Below, piece after piece: positions 55,071 through 63,905 of a DNA stretch of 64,000 nucleotides. The notes under the pieces were generated by a model. That model had not been told where the DNA came from, searched no databases, and saw only the letters and a program-made list of their open reading frames with translations. The translations under genes were made by a program, and so were the position numbers. The stretch is from Aporhodopirellula aestuarii (GTDB taxonomy: Bacteria > Planctomycetota > Planctomycetia > Pirellulales > Pirellulaceae). The stretch is taken from contig NZ_JAMQBK010000060.1 in NCBI RefSeq assembly GCF_023701485.1, forward strand, positions 490,914-554,913, in the 5' to 3' direction. Within the stretch, counting starts at the first letter, position 1. Each line of letters opens with the position of its first letter.

Positions 55071-57971
55071 TCACAGCACGATACGTTGTTTGAGCTCAAG
55101 AATGTTCTTGAGCGGATCGCCGACTTGCGTGTAGATTCTCTCTTTGGCCGCGCCTTCCAGATTGGATGCAGGCTCAGTGAAACAGCCGAACCCTACAGTT
55201 CCCGCCGCCCCTTTCAACCAGTGGGCGAGGTTCGCAAGCTCATTCATGTCTCCCGCGTCCCATGCCCGCTTCATTTCTCCAAATTTGTATTCAAATGTGT
55301 CGAGAAACTCCTCCACGATCTCACGTATCTCGGCGTCATCGGTTGGAAGCTTGGAGCGTATGGGCTCAGGTGATTGCCCTTGAGAAACAGTTGTTTTGCA
55401 GCTCTCGGAAATGACTTCATAAAGTTGATCCGCATCCACCGGCTTGGAAAGATAGCCAGTACAGCCAGCAGCTTCGCATTTCTCACGGTCACCTTTCATC
55501 GCATGCGCCGTGAGCGCTATCACTGGCCCCTTGAAGCCGCGTTCCCGCAGTTTGGTCGTGGCGGAGTATCCATCGAGCACCGGCATCTGCATGTCCATGA
55601 GGATGACATCGAATTGCGTCTGTGAGGCTATGTCGACTGCGACTTGGCCGTTTTCTGCCAGTCGAACCGTCGCTCCTCCGCGTTCAAGAAGGAGGCGGGT
55701 GAGTCTTCGGTTGATGTCGCCGTCGTCCACGATAAGTACGGTAAGGCCGTTGAGATCGCAGGGAGCTGTTGAACTGGTTTTCACGTCAGCGCCCGGAAGA
55801 TGGGCAGACGGTTCGTAGCTGCCCACGTTGGAGAGATCGCCTGTCGCTACACGGACGACAAAGGTACTCCCTTGCCCGACGATGCTGCGGGCGGTGAGGC
55901 TGCCACCGAGCGCCTCCGCGATTTTCCTACTGATCGCCAGCCCCAAACCAGTGCCACCAAACCTACGTGTAACTGTGTCGTCCGCTTGGACAAACGGATC
56001 AAACACAGCGTCCAGTTTTTCCTGTGGGATGCCGATTCCCGTGTCGCGAACCTCGACAACCAGTTCCGATAGCGCCCCAGTTTCTTCGATACGCGCCACG
56101 ATAACGACGGCACCCTGGTTGGTAAACTTGATCGCGTTGCCAACCAGATTCAGTAGCAACTGCTTCAACCGGTAGGGATCGGTGAGAATTGTGTTAGGAA
56201 TGGTGCTGTCCCAGCGGTAATCAAGGCCAATGCCTTTCTCCCTCGCGACAACCCTCAGTACGGACACTGTGTCTGACAGCACTTGGTGCGGAGAGTAGGG
56301 GACCGCTTCCACCTTGAGTTGGTCTGCTTCAATCTTCGAGATGTCCAGAACGTCGTTGATAAGCGTTAGCAAATGTTTTCCACTGCGACGTATCGTATTG
56401 AGATGCTCATCCATCTCTTCATCTGTCACTCTGTCGCGGTCGCGCAACAGTACCTCTGTGAAGCCCAGGATTCCGTTGAGTGGCGTGCGGATTTCGTGAC
56501 TCATGTTGGCCAGGAACTGACTCTTAGCCTTGTTGGCGGATTCCGCTTCTCGAGTTGCTCTTTCTAGGTGCGTAGCTCTGAGCCTGCGTTCACTTATGTC
56601 CGCTTGCGTAGCGATATACTGACAAAGCTCGCCGGCTTCGTTGAAGACCGGATCGATCTCAAGGCTGATCCAATAGGCCTCGCCGCTCTTGTGGTAATTG
56701 AGAATTTCTACACTCACTGTTTGGTGGGCGCGAAGTCGTTCGCCGATCAGAGTGGTGGTCTCGGAATCGGTGTCGGGCCCCTGTAACAGTTCGCTGGGCA
56801 TCTGCCCGAGAGCTTCTTCAGGGGTGTAACCAGTGAGGTTGGTGAAGCCATCATTTACCCATTGGATCCGTCCATCAGGACCAGCGATGATGACTGAGTG
56901 CCGTGCCTTACTGGCTACGAGCGACAGCTTGGCGATCTGCTCTTGAGCCAATCGCTCCTCACTGATGTCTTGCACCGCCGCGATCAGGTGATCGGGTCTC
57001 CCAAAGCTGTCTCTGACGAGCGACAACGTAAGCCTAACCCAGACCTCGTGGCCATCCTTCCGCAGGTAACGTTTGTCAATCTGAAAGTTGGACTGTTCGC
57101 CGGATGAGAGCCGAGGCATGGCGGCGGCATGCAGCGGGATATCTTCAGGGTGAGTGATATCCTGAAATCTCTTCGTGTATAGTTCTTCGCGGCTGTAGCC
57201 TGTAATTTGGCAATAGCGATCGTTGACAAGACGGTAGCTGCCGTCCAGGTTCTTAACCGCCATTCCCATCGCGGTTTGGTCGAAACCTTCACGAAACAAC
57301 CTTTCTCCCGCCTCGGCCTTGTCCAACGCTTCGTTGAGCCGCGTTGCCTGATAAGCCATTGAGAGCATCTCTTGAGCGCTTTGGCGAATGATAATCAGTA
57401 GGAAAGTGTTCTCAAAAACGACCCATGCAGCATGCTCTAGCCAACGCCATTGGGAGGCAGTGGCAATGCCAAACACCGACTCCGGCCACCAGACTCCCCG
57501 CACAAAATGGTCGACGGCCACGATCAAAGTGGCAGGTCCAAGCACGCGAAGGTCACGGTAAGCAGCCAGAAACGCGAGCGATCCAAAGACGTGAAAGTGC
57601 GTCTCAATCCGACCGCCGCTGAGGTGGATAAGCAACGAAGAGAACAACACCTGGCTGCAGGCAATCACAATACGCGTGGATAACAGTCCGGGGCGAAAGA
57701 TCGCCATGACCACTGGCATTGCCGCGAGGACTCCTCCGCCCAATACGGCCATCATCACGTGGGGATGCAACTCGCTCTTGGCGCCGATCCAGGTATGTGG
57801 CGATACAGTCAGAGCTACCGCGATCCCGCCCAGCCATTGCAAGATCATGAGGACCGCAAACATTCGGTCGGTCCGAATGTGAATCGACCGATAGTGTTCC
57901 TCCAGCTTTTGCAACACCGATGCGGAGTGGTTCTTGGAGGAGGACACAACGAGTTCTCTAAACCAATTCAT
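55071..57971 (-). CDS. Hybrid sensor histidine kinase (TM-PAS-PAS-HisKA-HATPase-REC-HPt)
   Basis: 966 residues from the ATG at 57971, which overlaps the RedB-like stop by 4 bases. About six membrane helices (residues 35-200) include the motif GGRIETHFHVFGSLAF. Two PAS domains follow (about 220-340 and 355-465). Then HisKA with His492 (MSHEIRTPLNG), HATPase with N box NLVGNAIKF, DTGIGIP and GGTGLGLAIS, a receiver with Asp793 (ILMDMQMP) and Lys in YLSKPVD, and an HPt with His917 (AHWLKGAAG). All phosphorelay residues are present. No response regulator lies nearby, so the final output partner is elsewhere. Confidence 0.93.
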   Translation of the reverse strand: MNWFRELVVSSSKNHSASVLQKLEEHYRSIHIRTDRMFAVLMILQWLGGIAVALTVSPHTWIGAKSELHPHVMMAVLGGGVLAAMPVVMAIFRPGLLSTRIVIACSQVLFSSLLIHLSGGRIETHFHVFGSLAFLAAYRDLRVLGPATLIVAVDHFVRGVWWPESVFGIATASQWRWLEHAAWVVFENTFLLIIIRQSAQEMLSMAYQATRLNEALDKAEAGERLFREGFDQTAMGMAVKNLDGSYRLVNDRYCQITGYSREELYTKRFQDITHPEDIPLHAAAMPRLSSGEQSNFQIDKRYLRKDGHEVWVRLTLSLVRDSFGRPDHLIAAVQDISEERLAQEQIAKLSLVASKARHSVIIAGPDGRIQWVNDGFTNLTGYTPEEALGQMPSELLQGPDTDSETTTLIGERLRAHQTVSVEILNYHKSGEAYWISLEIDPVFNEAGELCQYIATQADISERRLRATHLERATREAESANKAKSQFLANMSHEIRTPLNGILGFTEVLLRDRDRVTDEEMDEHLNTIRRSGKHLLTLINDVLDISKIEADQLKVEAVPYSPHQVLSDTVSVLRVVAREKGIGLDYRWDSTIPNTILTDPYRLKQLLLNLVGNAIKFTNQGAVVIVARIEETGALSELVVEVRDTGIGIPQEKLDAVFDPFVQADDTVTRRFGGTGLGLAISRKIAEALGGSLTARSIVGQGSTFVVRVATGDLSNVGSYEPSAHLPGADVKTSSTAPCDLNGLTVLIVDDGDINRRLTRLLLERGGATVRLAENGQVAVDIASQTQFDVILMDMQMPVLDGYSATTKLRERGFKGPVIALTAHAMKGDREKCEAAGCTGYLSKPVDADQLYEVISESCKTTVSQGQSPEPIRSKLPTDDAEIREIVEEFLDTFEYKFGEMKRAWDAGDMNELANLAHWLKGAAGTVGFGCFTEPASNLEGAAKERIYTQVGDPLKNILELKQRIVL

Positions 57972-58666
57972 CGCGATGCCCCTTTCACGATGAGGCCGTC
58001 GAACGGTTGAGGAGATTGGCATGCCTCACCACAGATGGGAGTTGCCGGCTCCACACACAGTCGACACCCGAAGACCGGTGTCGACTCCTGCGGCGCGTTG
58101 GTTTGCTGGCTCAAGCTCGCGTAAATGCGGTCACTGCCGGTATTGTCTCCTTCGTGCCCCCGCGATGCCGTCACACCGCCTGCGAATAGCAATTCTCCGT
58201 CGTTACGAAAAAGCCGTACAGCTCCGCTCGTCACGATTCCAAAACGCGCAGTTTCCACACCTCCAACATCCCACGCAATCTCTGTCTGAGGTAACGCGGA
58301 GACGCGACGAATAATATCCGTGTCTCGCCATTTGGGTGTGGCATTCGGCGGTACAGAAGCGACAGCAATGCACTTGGGCTGCTGCGCTGTCGATAGGCCA
58401 GTTCCCGTAAGGGTGCGTTCAAGCTCGCGCACCGATGCCCGGGTGCAGGGACATCGCGGGTGAATGAAGAACACTAACGTCGGCCGGTCCTCTGCCAGAC
58501 CCAAACTCGTATCGATTGGCCAGTGAAGCACCGACACCGATTCGTCATGTGAATAGGTAGTAAACTCGTAGCGGGTCGTCCACGCCCACACTCCCAGGGC
58601 GGCTATTCCCCATAAGAAAGGCGCGGTACGCCAGGCAAACTGAACGAGTCTTGCACGTGTATCCAT
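57968..58666 (-). CDS. RedB-like thioredoxin-fold membrane-anchored protein
   Basis: 232 residues. One N-terminal transmembrane helix (FAWRTAPFLWGIAALGVWAW), then a thioredoxin-like domain with FFIHPRCPCTRASVRELER; the CPC motif at the first helix is the mark of the RedB family. ARFGIVTSGAVRLFRNDGELLFAGG is the usual late strand pair. A Cys-rich tail (CRLCVEPATPICGEAC) follows. The domain should face the periplasm. The stop overlaps the histidine kinase start (ATGA), so the pair is translationally coupled; a redox or ligand sensor feeding the kinase is a reasonable inference. Confidence 0.8.
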   Translation of the reverse strand: MDTRARLVQFAWRTAPFLWGIAALGVWAWTTRYEFTTYSHDESVSVLHWPIDTSLGLAEDRPTLVFFIHPRCPCTRASVRELERTLTGTGLSTAQQPKCIAVASVPPNATPKWRDTDIIRRVSALPQTEIAWDVGGVETARFGIVTSGAVRLFRNDGELLFAGGVTASRGHEGDNTGSDRIYASLSQQTNAPQESTPVFGCRLCVEPATPICGEACQSPQPFDGLIVKGASR

Positions 58667-58871
58667 TAATTTGCAAACGGTTTCTTCACATTCTGTTTCT
58701 TGAGGTGACTTTCAAAACCTAGGTTGGTCCGATCGCATCGCATGAAAATCAAGCTCGGTATGTTATTTCAGGCACGCCAGAGAACGGATATTGCCGGAAA
58801 ATCGGATTGCATCGATGTTACGGGAGGGATACTTCGTCGACTAAAAAAGAAATAGTTGCGACCTTCACTGA

Positions 58872-59006
58872 ATCTGGCAGGCAGAAACCAAGGAAGACGC
58901 GGAGAAGGCATTCGATGCGTTCATCGAAAAGTACGGAGCCAAGTACAGCCAGGCTTGCGACTGTTTGAAGAAAGACCACGATGGATTACTGACGTTCTAT
59001 GACCAT
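58872..59006 (+). pseudogene. IS256-family (mutator) transposase remnant
   Basis: Read from 58872 just after an in-frame TGA (58869-58871), the sequence encodes IWQAETKEDAEKAF, then EKYGAKYSQACDCL and KKDHDGLLTFYD. This matches the C-terminal region of IS256-family transposases, where AEKAF..F...Y..KYPKAV.CL.KD...LLAFYDFPAEHW is conserved. The match stops at FYD, before PAEHW and the usual NPIES. No start, catalytic residues or inverted repeats remain, so it is a degraded fragment. Confidence 0.75.
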
Positions 59007-59036
59007 CGATTGGTGCCAGGCATTATCCTGATGATG
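59001..59036 (+). repeat. Dispersed short repeat, copy C (partial)
   Basis: GACCATCG at 59001 is identical to the start of copy A, and the 21 bases from 59013 (GTGCCAGGCATTATCCTGATG) differ from copy B at 61021 in only a few positions. The copy begins exactly where the transposase similarity ends. Confidence 0.55.
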
Positions 59037-59092
59037 CAAAAAAATTTATTGTTGCGAACGAGAACAGGCGATCGCGTTCGGGGGTCACCGAA

Positions 59093-60691
59093 TCATTTTT
59101 TTGCCGTGCCGCGCCGAATCGGTTGCACTTTGCAAAGCACGCTGGCGGCAGCGTTGTCTTGCGGGTCGAATCGTTCCTTGACATCGAATCCATTTTCGCC
59201 CCACGGGATCTCCGTCTCGTCTGCCTGAGCGGCAGCGAATAATCGACGCAGCACGAACTCCCAATCGGTGGAGATGAAACCGCAATCTCCCGTGTGGCGA
59301 TTTTCCGCTTCTCCGATCATGTACGCTGGCACAATCGGCTTGCGCTTCTTCAAGAACGCCGCCAAGTCCGCCACGCCACGCGTCCCGATCCACTGCCCGT
59401 TAGACAACGTCACCAACTCCAACACATCCGGCTTCTCCCGCAACACGTTCAACGACTGTAACGGGTGAATTTCGCAAACGAGTTCGCCGTCTGAGGTGTG
59501 CAGTGTCAAAGACTCGAACCGCTGATAGAATCGACTCAGCAATGAACACTGGTTTTTACATGCAGGGCGTGACATCAACTCAGCACGGCGGAACCGGCAA
59601 TGGTTCGATTCGGCCAGCTTATCCAAGAGATCTCTGAATGAGTCGACGCGCTGCACACCCCAACCGAGTTTCGGTTCGAGGACCATCGAGCCCTTTCGTT
59701 GTTCAACACCGATCAACCCACCCATGATTTGCACGCGAGTCGCCCTCTGGCTTTGCATAACTACTTCGCTAACGCCGATTGGAAAATCGCGATGCATCGG
59801 CGGATCGCCATCCGCACCGGTCACTAACGGATTGGACACATTTCCCTTCATCGCCGAACACAGGTAAGGAAACAGTTGCCCGATCCACCCCGTGATTCGG
59901 TTCTCCTTTCCGCAAATCGCATCGTCCACGGTGAATATGGATTTCCAGAATTCACGGTCCACTTCACCGCGTGATGCCGCGATAAATTGATCGAGAATCG
60001 GACGCAGACGGTGCACCCAATCCGTCAATCCAAAGGTTTCCAAACCGTCTACCCTTTCGCGAATACGCGACCAATCGTCCGTCGTGCCACGCACCGTGAT
60101 TTGCGGAATCCCGCAAATGCTCATTCGGTCGAACAGCGAGAACGCGTTGTTCACCGCTGAGAAAAGAACGACGTCCATCGCAACCCGTCCGGCGCGCGTC
60201 GACGTTGAAAAATCAAGTTGGAATCGATCCGCGAAGGAGTCTAGCAATTTCCCACGCGTGGAACTGACCGCGAGTTCAATCAGATCGTCCCACGCCGCTT
60301 CGGGCGATCCGATCGGAAACTCCTCCGTGCTCACCTCAATTTCGCGTACGGCAAACTCACTCGGCGCGACGATGTGTTCGCGAGACGCACCCCAGTTCTC
60401 TTTCACGTGCGTCGCGATCCCCTGGCAAATCGTCAGCCAGATCGCATCGGGCGATATCGCGAGCGGGCGGTGTTGATCATGCGCCAACTTGACCGCCGCG
60501 ATTAACGGATTGAAATCAATATCGCACACACAATCAGAGCCATAATCGCTCGTCGCCTCCAACTCACCACCGACAAGACACGCCAAAGCGTCCTTCGTGT
60601 TGGAAGTCGGCAAGGGCTCACGAGCCCACTCAACATAGAACAAATCAAATGAGACTCCGTCAGGAGTGTGAGCAATGGTTGATGATGACAT
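59093..60691 (-). CDS. DUF4419 family protein
   Basis: 532 residues, soluble, no signal peptide. DUF4419 landmarks: HRPLAISPDAIWLTICQGIATHV (near residue 93), SRGKLLDSF-like STRGKLLDSFADRF, GIPQITVRGTTDDWSRIRERV and WIGQLFPYL. The family occurs patchily in bacteria and widely in eukaryotes; its function is unknown. Its neighbours are a transposase remnant and repeats, and it has no operon partner, which fits a mobile or recently acquired gene. Confidence 0.85.
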   Translation of the reverse strand: MSSSTIAHTPDGVSFDLFYVEWAREPLPTSNTKDALACLVGGELEATSDYGSDCVCDIDFNPLIAAVKLAHDQHRPLAISPDAIWLTICQGIATHVKENWGASREHIVAPSEFAVREIEVSTEEFPIGSPEAAWDDLIELAVSSTRGKLLDSFADRFQLDFSTSTRAGRVAMDVVLFSAVNNAFSLFDRMSICGIPQITVRGTTDDWSRIRERVDGLETFGLTDWVHRLRPILDQFIAASRGEVDREFWKSIFTVDDAICGKENRITGWIGQLFPYLCSAMKGNVSNPLVTGADGDPPMHRDFPIGVSEVVMQSQRATRVQIMGGLIGVEQRKGSMVLEPKLGWGVQRVDSFRDLLDKLAESNHCRFRRAELMSRPACKNQCSLLSRFYQRFESLTLHTSDGELVCEIHPLQSLNVLREKPDVLELVTLSNGQWIGTRGVADLAAFLKKRKPIVPAYMIGEAENRHTGDCGFISTDWEFVLRRLFAAAQADETEIPWGENGFDVKERFDPQDNAAASVLCKVQPIRRGTAKK

Positions 60692-61564
60692 CGCAATCCC
60701 TTTCCGCGCATCTCATTCGCAAATGAGTGACACCGTAATCCAGACCGTTAACGGGCAAGCCACGTTTCCACAGCTTGCTACAACCTGATCAACAATCCGA
60801 TTGTACAACACAGGTATCTCGTACAACACGGTCATCACCGCATCTTGCTGCGAGGACTTTTGTGCCAAACGCCGGCTAGGTAAAGCAGGCTGAATTCGAG
60901 GCTTGGCCTTCGTGGTGGTGGCGTTTGTCACGTCACCGCGTGTCTTGACGCGTCGAATCCACTGAGCCAACACAGAGAGACTTGCCGAAATGCTTCTGTC
61001 ACCGCCATGCATCGTGTTTCGTGCTAGGCATTGTTCTGATGTTTGGAAATGAAGGATGGGTCGAGTCCATTGCACGACGACTCGACCTCAAATCAAAATG
61101 CGACCTCGCGATTGGCCGAGAGTCCGACCGATTTCACAGGACGAGCAAAACAACGAGGTGTTGGCCCATCTGATTTCCCCGGCATGCCCAATGGAATGAC
61201 AACATGCACCACTAATCTGCGCAAAGCACACTCAAGCAATGACGTGAATACTCCGGTGTCAGCGACAGGACTTCAACACATGTCGTCCGCACAGTTCGCT
61301 TGGCTACCTGACACCCTCGGAGTCCGCGTTTCGCAGTGCTGCTTCCGATAGTCCTACGGCCTCACTCCACCAGTACTGCGAATTAACCACTCCTGTTTCC
61401 TAACCCAATCTTTCATAACGCCTAGTACATAAAATCGGGGCATCCCAGCAGGACGACGACTCCAGTTCCGTTAGGCACGGTTCGAAACAGTTCAACGTGA
61501 TCCGTTCGCTCGCCACCTCGATCAGCGGCGAACGAATTTTCATTGCGGCCCCCTGCCAGACCGA
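60692..61564. other. Long gap with repeat copy B and a possible coding remnant
   Basis: About 870 bases. It holds repeat copy B (61009-61089) and a coding-like stretch on the minus strand at 61422-61574 (listed separately). A 120-codon open frame at 60713-61075 minus has no recognisable motif and I do not call it a gene. Confidence 0.5.
61009..61089 (+). repeat. Dispersed short repeat, copy B
   Basis: The 69 bases 61021-61089 align without gaps to copy A (54852-54920) and end in the same 20 bases. Read as protein, copies A and B both end in ARRLDL and B and C share GI(V/I)LM, with several differences at third codon positions, so the repeat may descend from coding sequence. Confidence 0.6.
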
Positions 61565-61574
61565 TCAAGCTGCA
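61422..61574 (-). pseudogene. Possible degraded coding fragment
   Basis: Fifty codons and a stop read CSLIGLAGG, then GERTDHVELFRTVPNG and TGVVVLLGCPDFMY, with a balanced, protein-like composition. There is no start codon in a sensible place, and it overlaps the end of the RTX gene in another frame by a few bases. It may be the tail of a deleted gene; I do not recognise the family. Confidence 0.25.
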
Positions 61575-63325
61575 GTAATACTGTCAAGCAGATCGTCCAC
61601 ATAGCTTTGCTTGTCAGCAATATTTCCGATCACTGGAAACGACCAGGTACTGCCTTCCTCGTCGGCGAAATACTTCGCGAAGTTGGTTGCAAAGTCTTCC
61701 ACCGGACTTAGTTGCCCATAGCTGCGAGCAAATCCAGCGGCCACGTTGCTGTTAAACCACCAGCTACTTGTGGTCGTTCCAGAAGAGCCTTGGACCCAAT
61801 TCGCACTGGGCGGTGTCCAGTTAGTGCCCATGTTCTTCCACTCGCTCAGGTTCAAGAACTGGAACCAATCGGGTGCTTCGCTGTCCCAGTTATGAGCGAT
61901 CTCGTGGTAGACCACCCGGCGCAACTGAGACTCATCTGGATTGTCAAACCGGGCTTCGGCAAAATGAATGTGCCCCTGATTGTTATTCCATCCTCCGAAG
62001 GTCGTAATCGCTCCGGTTGCCCGATTCACAATGTCCCCCTGTCGAAAGAACGTGACTTCGCCACTGTTGTAGCCGCCGGGTTGTTCCAACAAACGATTAT
62101 TGCCAGTGCGGCCAACCATGACGGCCAGTGCATCGTCGACGCGGCGGACCTCATCGGCAGTCCACTTGCCGGCCTCAGCCGTTGTCGACGTCCCATTGAG
62201 GACGATATCGACCTTAATGCCGTCAGCAAAGTTGACATCGATATCTAGCGAATCTTTGTAGATCGAATCGCTGCCACCCTTGGGCGTTTTTAGGATGCGG
62301 TCGTGCCCCGCTTCGCCTTTGATCAAGTCGGCACCGAGCCACCCCATCAAGGAATCATTGCCGTTTCCGCCCAAGAGGATGTCGTTGCCATCTCCACCAA
62401 AAATCTGGTCGTGGCCGTCACCGCCCCGGATCTCGACGTCCGCGGCGCCCGAGAAACTAAGGATGTCATCGCCTGCATGCCCGCGAATTAGGATGCGATC
62501 GCCCGCCTCAGCCGCTTCCAGGTGGATATCGTCCTGGAGTGAAGTCGAGTTGCGACCATCGATCCAGATATCGTCCGACGCATAGACCTTATCCAGTGTC
62601 AGATTGCCGACGTGGTTCAGATCGATGTCACCCGCGGGATTCGTCGTGTTCCAAATCTCGCCACCGGTGATGGTGTTGGCATCGATGCGGAATCGTGAAT
62701 CCGACGATTCGCCGTACACGGACACCGTGTTCAAGGTGACTGAGTCCAACTCGTTGTCGTCATCAGTCAATTTGAGATCGAGGTCGTCGTCTACCGTCAC
62801 GCCGAGAATCGTCAGTGATTGGTTGGCCTCGTTTCCCTGCACGAACAGGTCATTGTTTACAATCGAGGAACCGACATTCACATTGATGATCGACCCAAAC
62901 TCTGTGCCGATGGTCGATGAATCGGGACCGAAGTCAATTAGTAAATCATCAGCGACATCAAGATTGCTAATGTCAAAATTGTCGCGACCGGTCCCCAGGT
63001 TGATTGACACGTCCCTCGAAATGTCTGCATCGTGCAGGTAGATGTAGTCGTCCCCATTGTCCATTTGAACAATCAAGCTCTTAAAGTCTCCTGAGAACGT
63101 ACCGCCGAAACGATTGTTGACGGTCGTTGCCCCACCGTCTTCCGACTCGATTCGAATGGCGCCGTTTCGGTACTGCCGAATCTCGATGTGATTGGCAAAA
63201 TTGTCGCCTTGCACAAGCAGGTTGCCGCGATCGAAATCGACCGAAACGTTGCCCGCAAATAATTGGCGAATTTCGAGCTCCTCAAATGTCCGCCGGCCCT
63301 TGAGTGGGTTTTTGTATCGTCTCAT
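61565..63325 (-). CDS. Exported RTX-type protein with zincin-like metallopeptidase domain
   Basis: 586 residues from the ATG at 63325; an upstream ATG at 63361 is possible. The N-terminal FEELEIRQLFAG is a LEPR-XLL-like motif found at the start of large exported planctomycete proteins. A beta-rich region (residues about 25-285) precedes hemolysin-type calcium repeats GGDGHDQIFGGDGNDILLGGNGNDSLMG. The last 200 residues contain HEIAH (474-478) with a downstream PVEDFATNFAKYF whose Glu could be the third zinc ligand. A calcium-stabilised secreted metallopeptidase is the best reading. Confidence 0.82.
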   Translation of the reverse strand: MRRYKNPLKGRRTFEELEIRQLFAGNVSVDFDRGNLLVQGDNFANHIEIRQYRNGAIRIESEDGGATTVNNRFGGTFSGDFKSLIVQMDNGDDYIYLHDADISRDVSINLGTGRDNFDISNLDVADDLLIDFGPDSSTIGTEFGSIINVNVGSSIVNNDLFVQGNEANQSLTILGVTVDDDLDLKLTDDDNELDSVTLNTVSVYGESSDSRFRIDANTITGGEIWNTTNPAGDIDLNHVGNLTLDKVYASDDIWIDGRNSTSLQDDIHLEAAEAGDRILIRGHAGDDILSFSGAADVEIRGGDGHDQIFGGDGNDILLGGNGNDSLMGWLGADLIKGEAGHDRILKTPKGGSDSIYKDSLDIDVNFADGIKVDIVLNGTSTTAEAGKWTADEVRRVDDALAVMVGRTGNNRLLEQPGGYNSGEVTFFRQGDIVNRATGAITTFGGWNNNQGHIHFAEARFDNPDESQLRRVVYHEIAHNWDSEAPDWFQFLNLSEWKNMGTNWTPPSANWVQGSSGTTTSSWWFNSNVAAGFARSYGQLSPVEDFATNFAKYFADEEGSTWSFPVIGNIADKQSYVDDLLDSITAA

Positions 63326-63602
63326 CAGTCTGCCTTGTTCTCTAGGATTGCTTCCAATCATGCTGGGAGTCCCAGCGGGGAGCTTCTAAAGCGCAAAACG
63401 ACCGATGACGTTACAACGAATTCACGGTCCCCCCGATCGAGAACCTGGAGGGCGAAGCAATGTTCTGGGGAAATGCAAACACCCTCCCCAACGACAGCCT
63501 TGCTGATCGGCACTCCAATGCGTCCATCAGCAACGTTGAATGGACAACCTCAACCTCTTTTCGAGTTAACAGCTCGGCAGATCACTGTTGAGAGGTAAGA
63601 CG

Positions 63603-63905
63603 TTAATCAATTTCCGCCCAATCGGTTTGGATGTTGGCTTGAGTCTCGACCCGGTAGCCTTTGACTGACCAGCGTGGTGGAACCGGCATCGTTAACGAGT
63701 TGCACGCGACCCGAGCATCGCCGTGTTGGTGGGCACCGGCAGCCAATACCCGCCTCTGCTCCCCATTGGCATCGAACAAAACCGCCAGGATTTCGCCGGC
63801 ACCGCCCTCGTCACACCGGATTTGTCCGGTCATGAACGCTGTGTGCTGTTTGGGGTTGGTGTACTGGACCTCGAGTACTTGGTCGCCAAGAGTTTGAGTG
63901 GCCAT
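63603..63905 (-). CDS. Small protein of unknown function
   Basis: 100 residues, no signal peptide. Beta-rich, with GDQVLEVQYTNPKQH, AGEILAVLFDANGEQRRVLAAGAHQHGDARVACN and a C-terminal VETQANIQTDWAEID. CGGAG-like purines precede the ATG. It lies 277 bases upstream of the RTX/zincin gene on the same strand. No family recognised; it could be a small cytoplasmic partner or an unrelated gene. Confidence 0.6.
   Translation of the reverse strand: MATQTLGDQVLEVQYTNPKQHTAFMTGQIRCDEGGAGEILAVLFDANGEQRRVLAAGAHQHGDARVACNSLTMPVPPRWSVKGYRVETQANIQTDWAEID

Larger units (their letters stand above)
58667..59092. other. Gap with IS256 remnant and repeat copy C
   Basis: About 425 bases between the RedB-like gene start and the DUF4419 gene end. 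It contains a transposase fragment (58872-59006) that joins a partial copy of the dispersed repeat (59001-59036). Nothing else is supported. Confidence 0.6.

Noticed and set aside
60713..61075. 120-codon minus-strand open frame upstream of DUF4419
   Set aside because: No motif, odd composition, no convincing start, and it spans repeat copy B, so chance is likelier.
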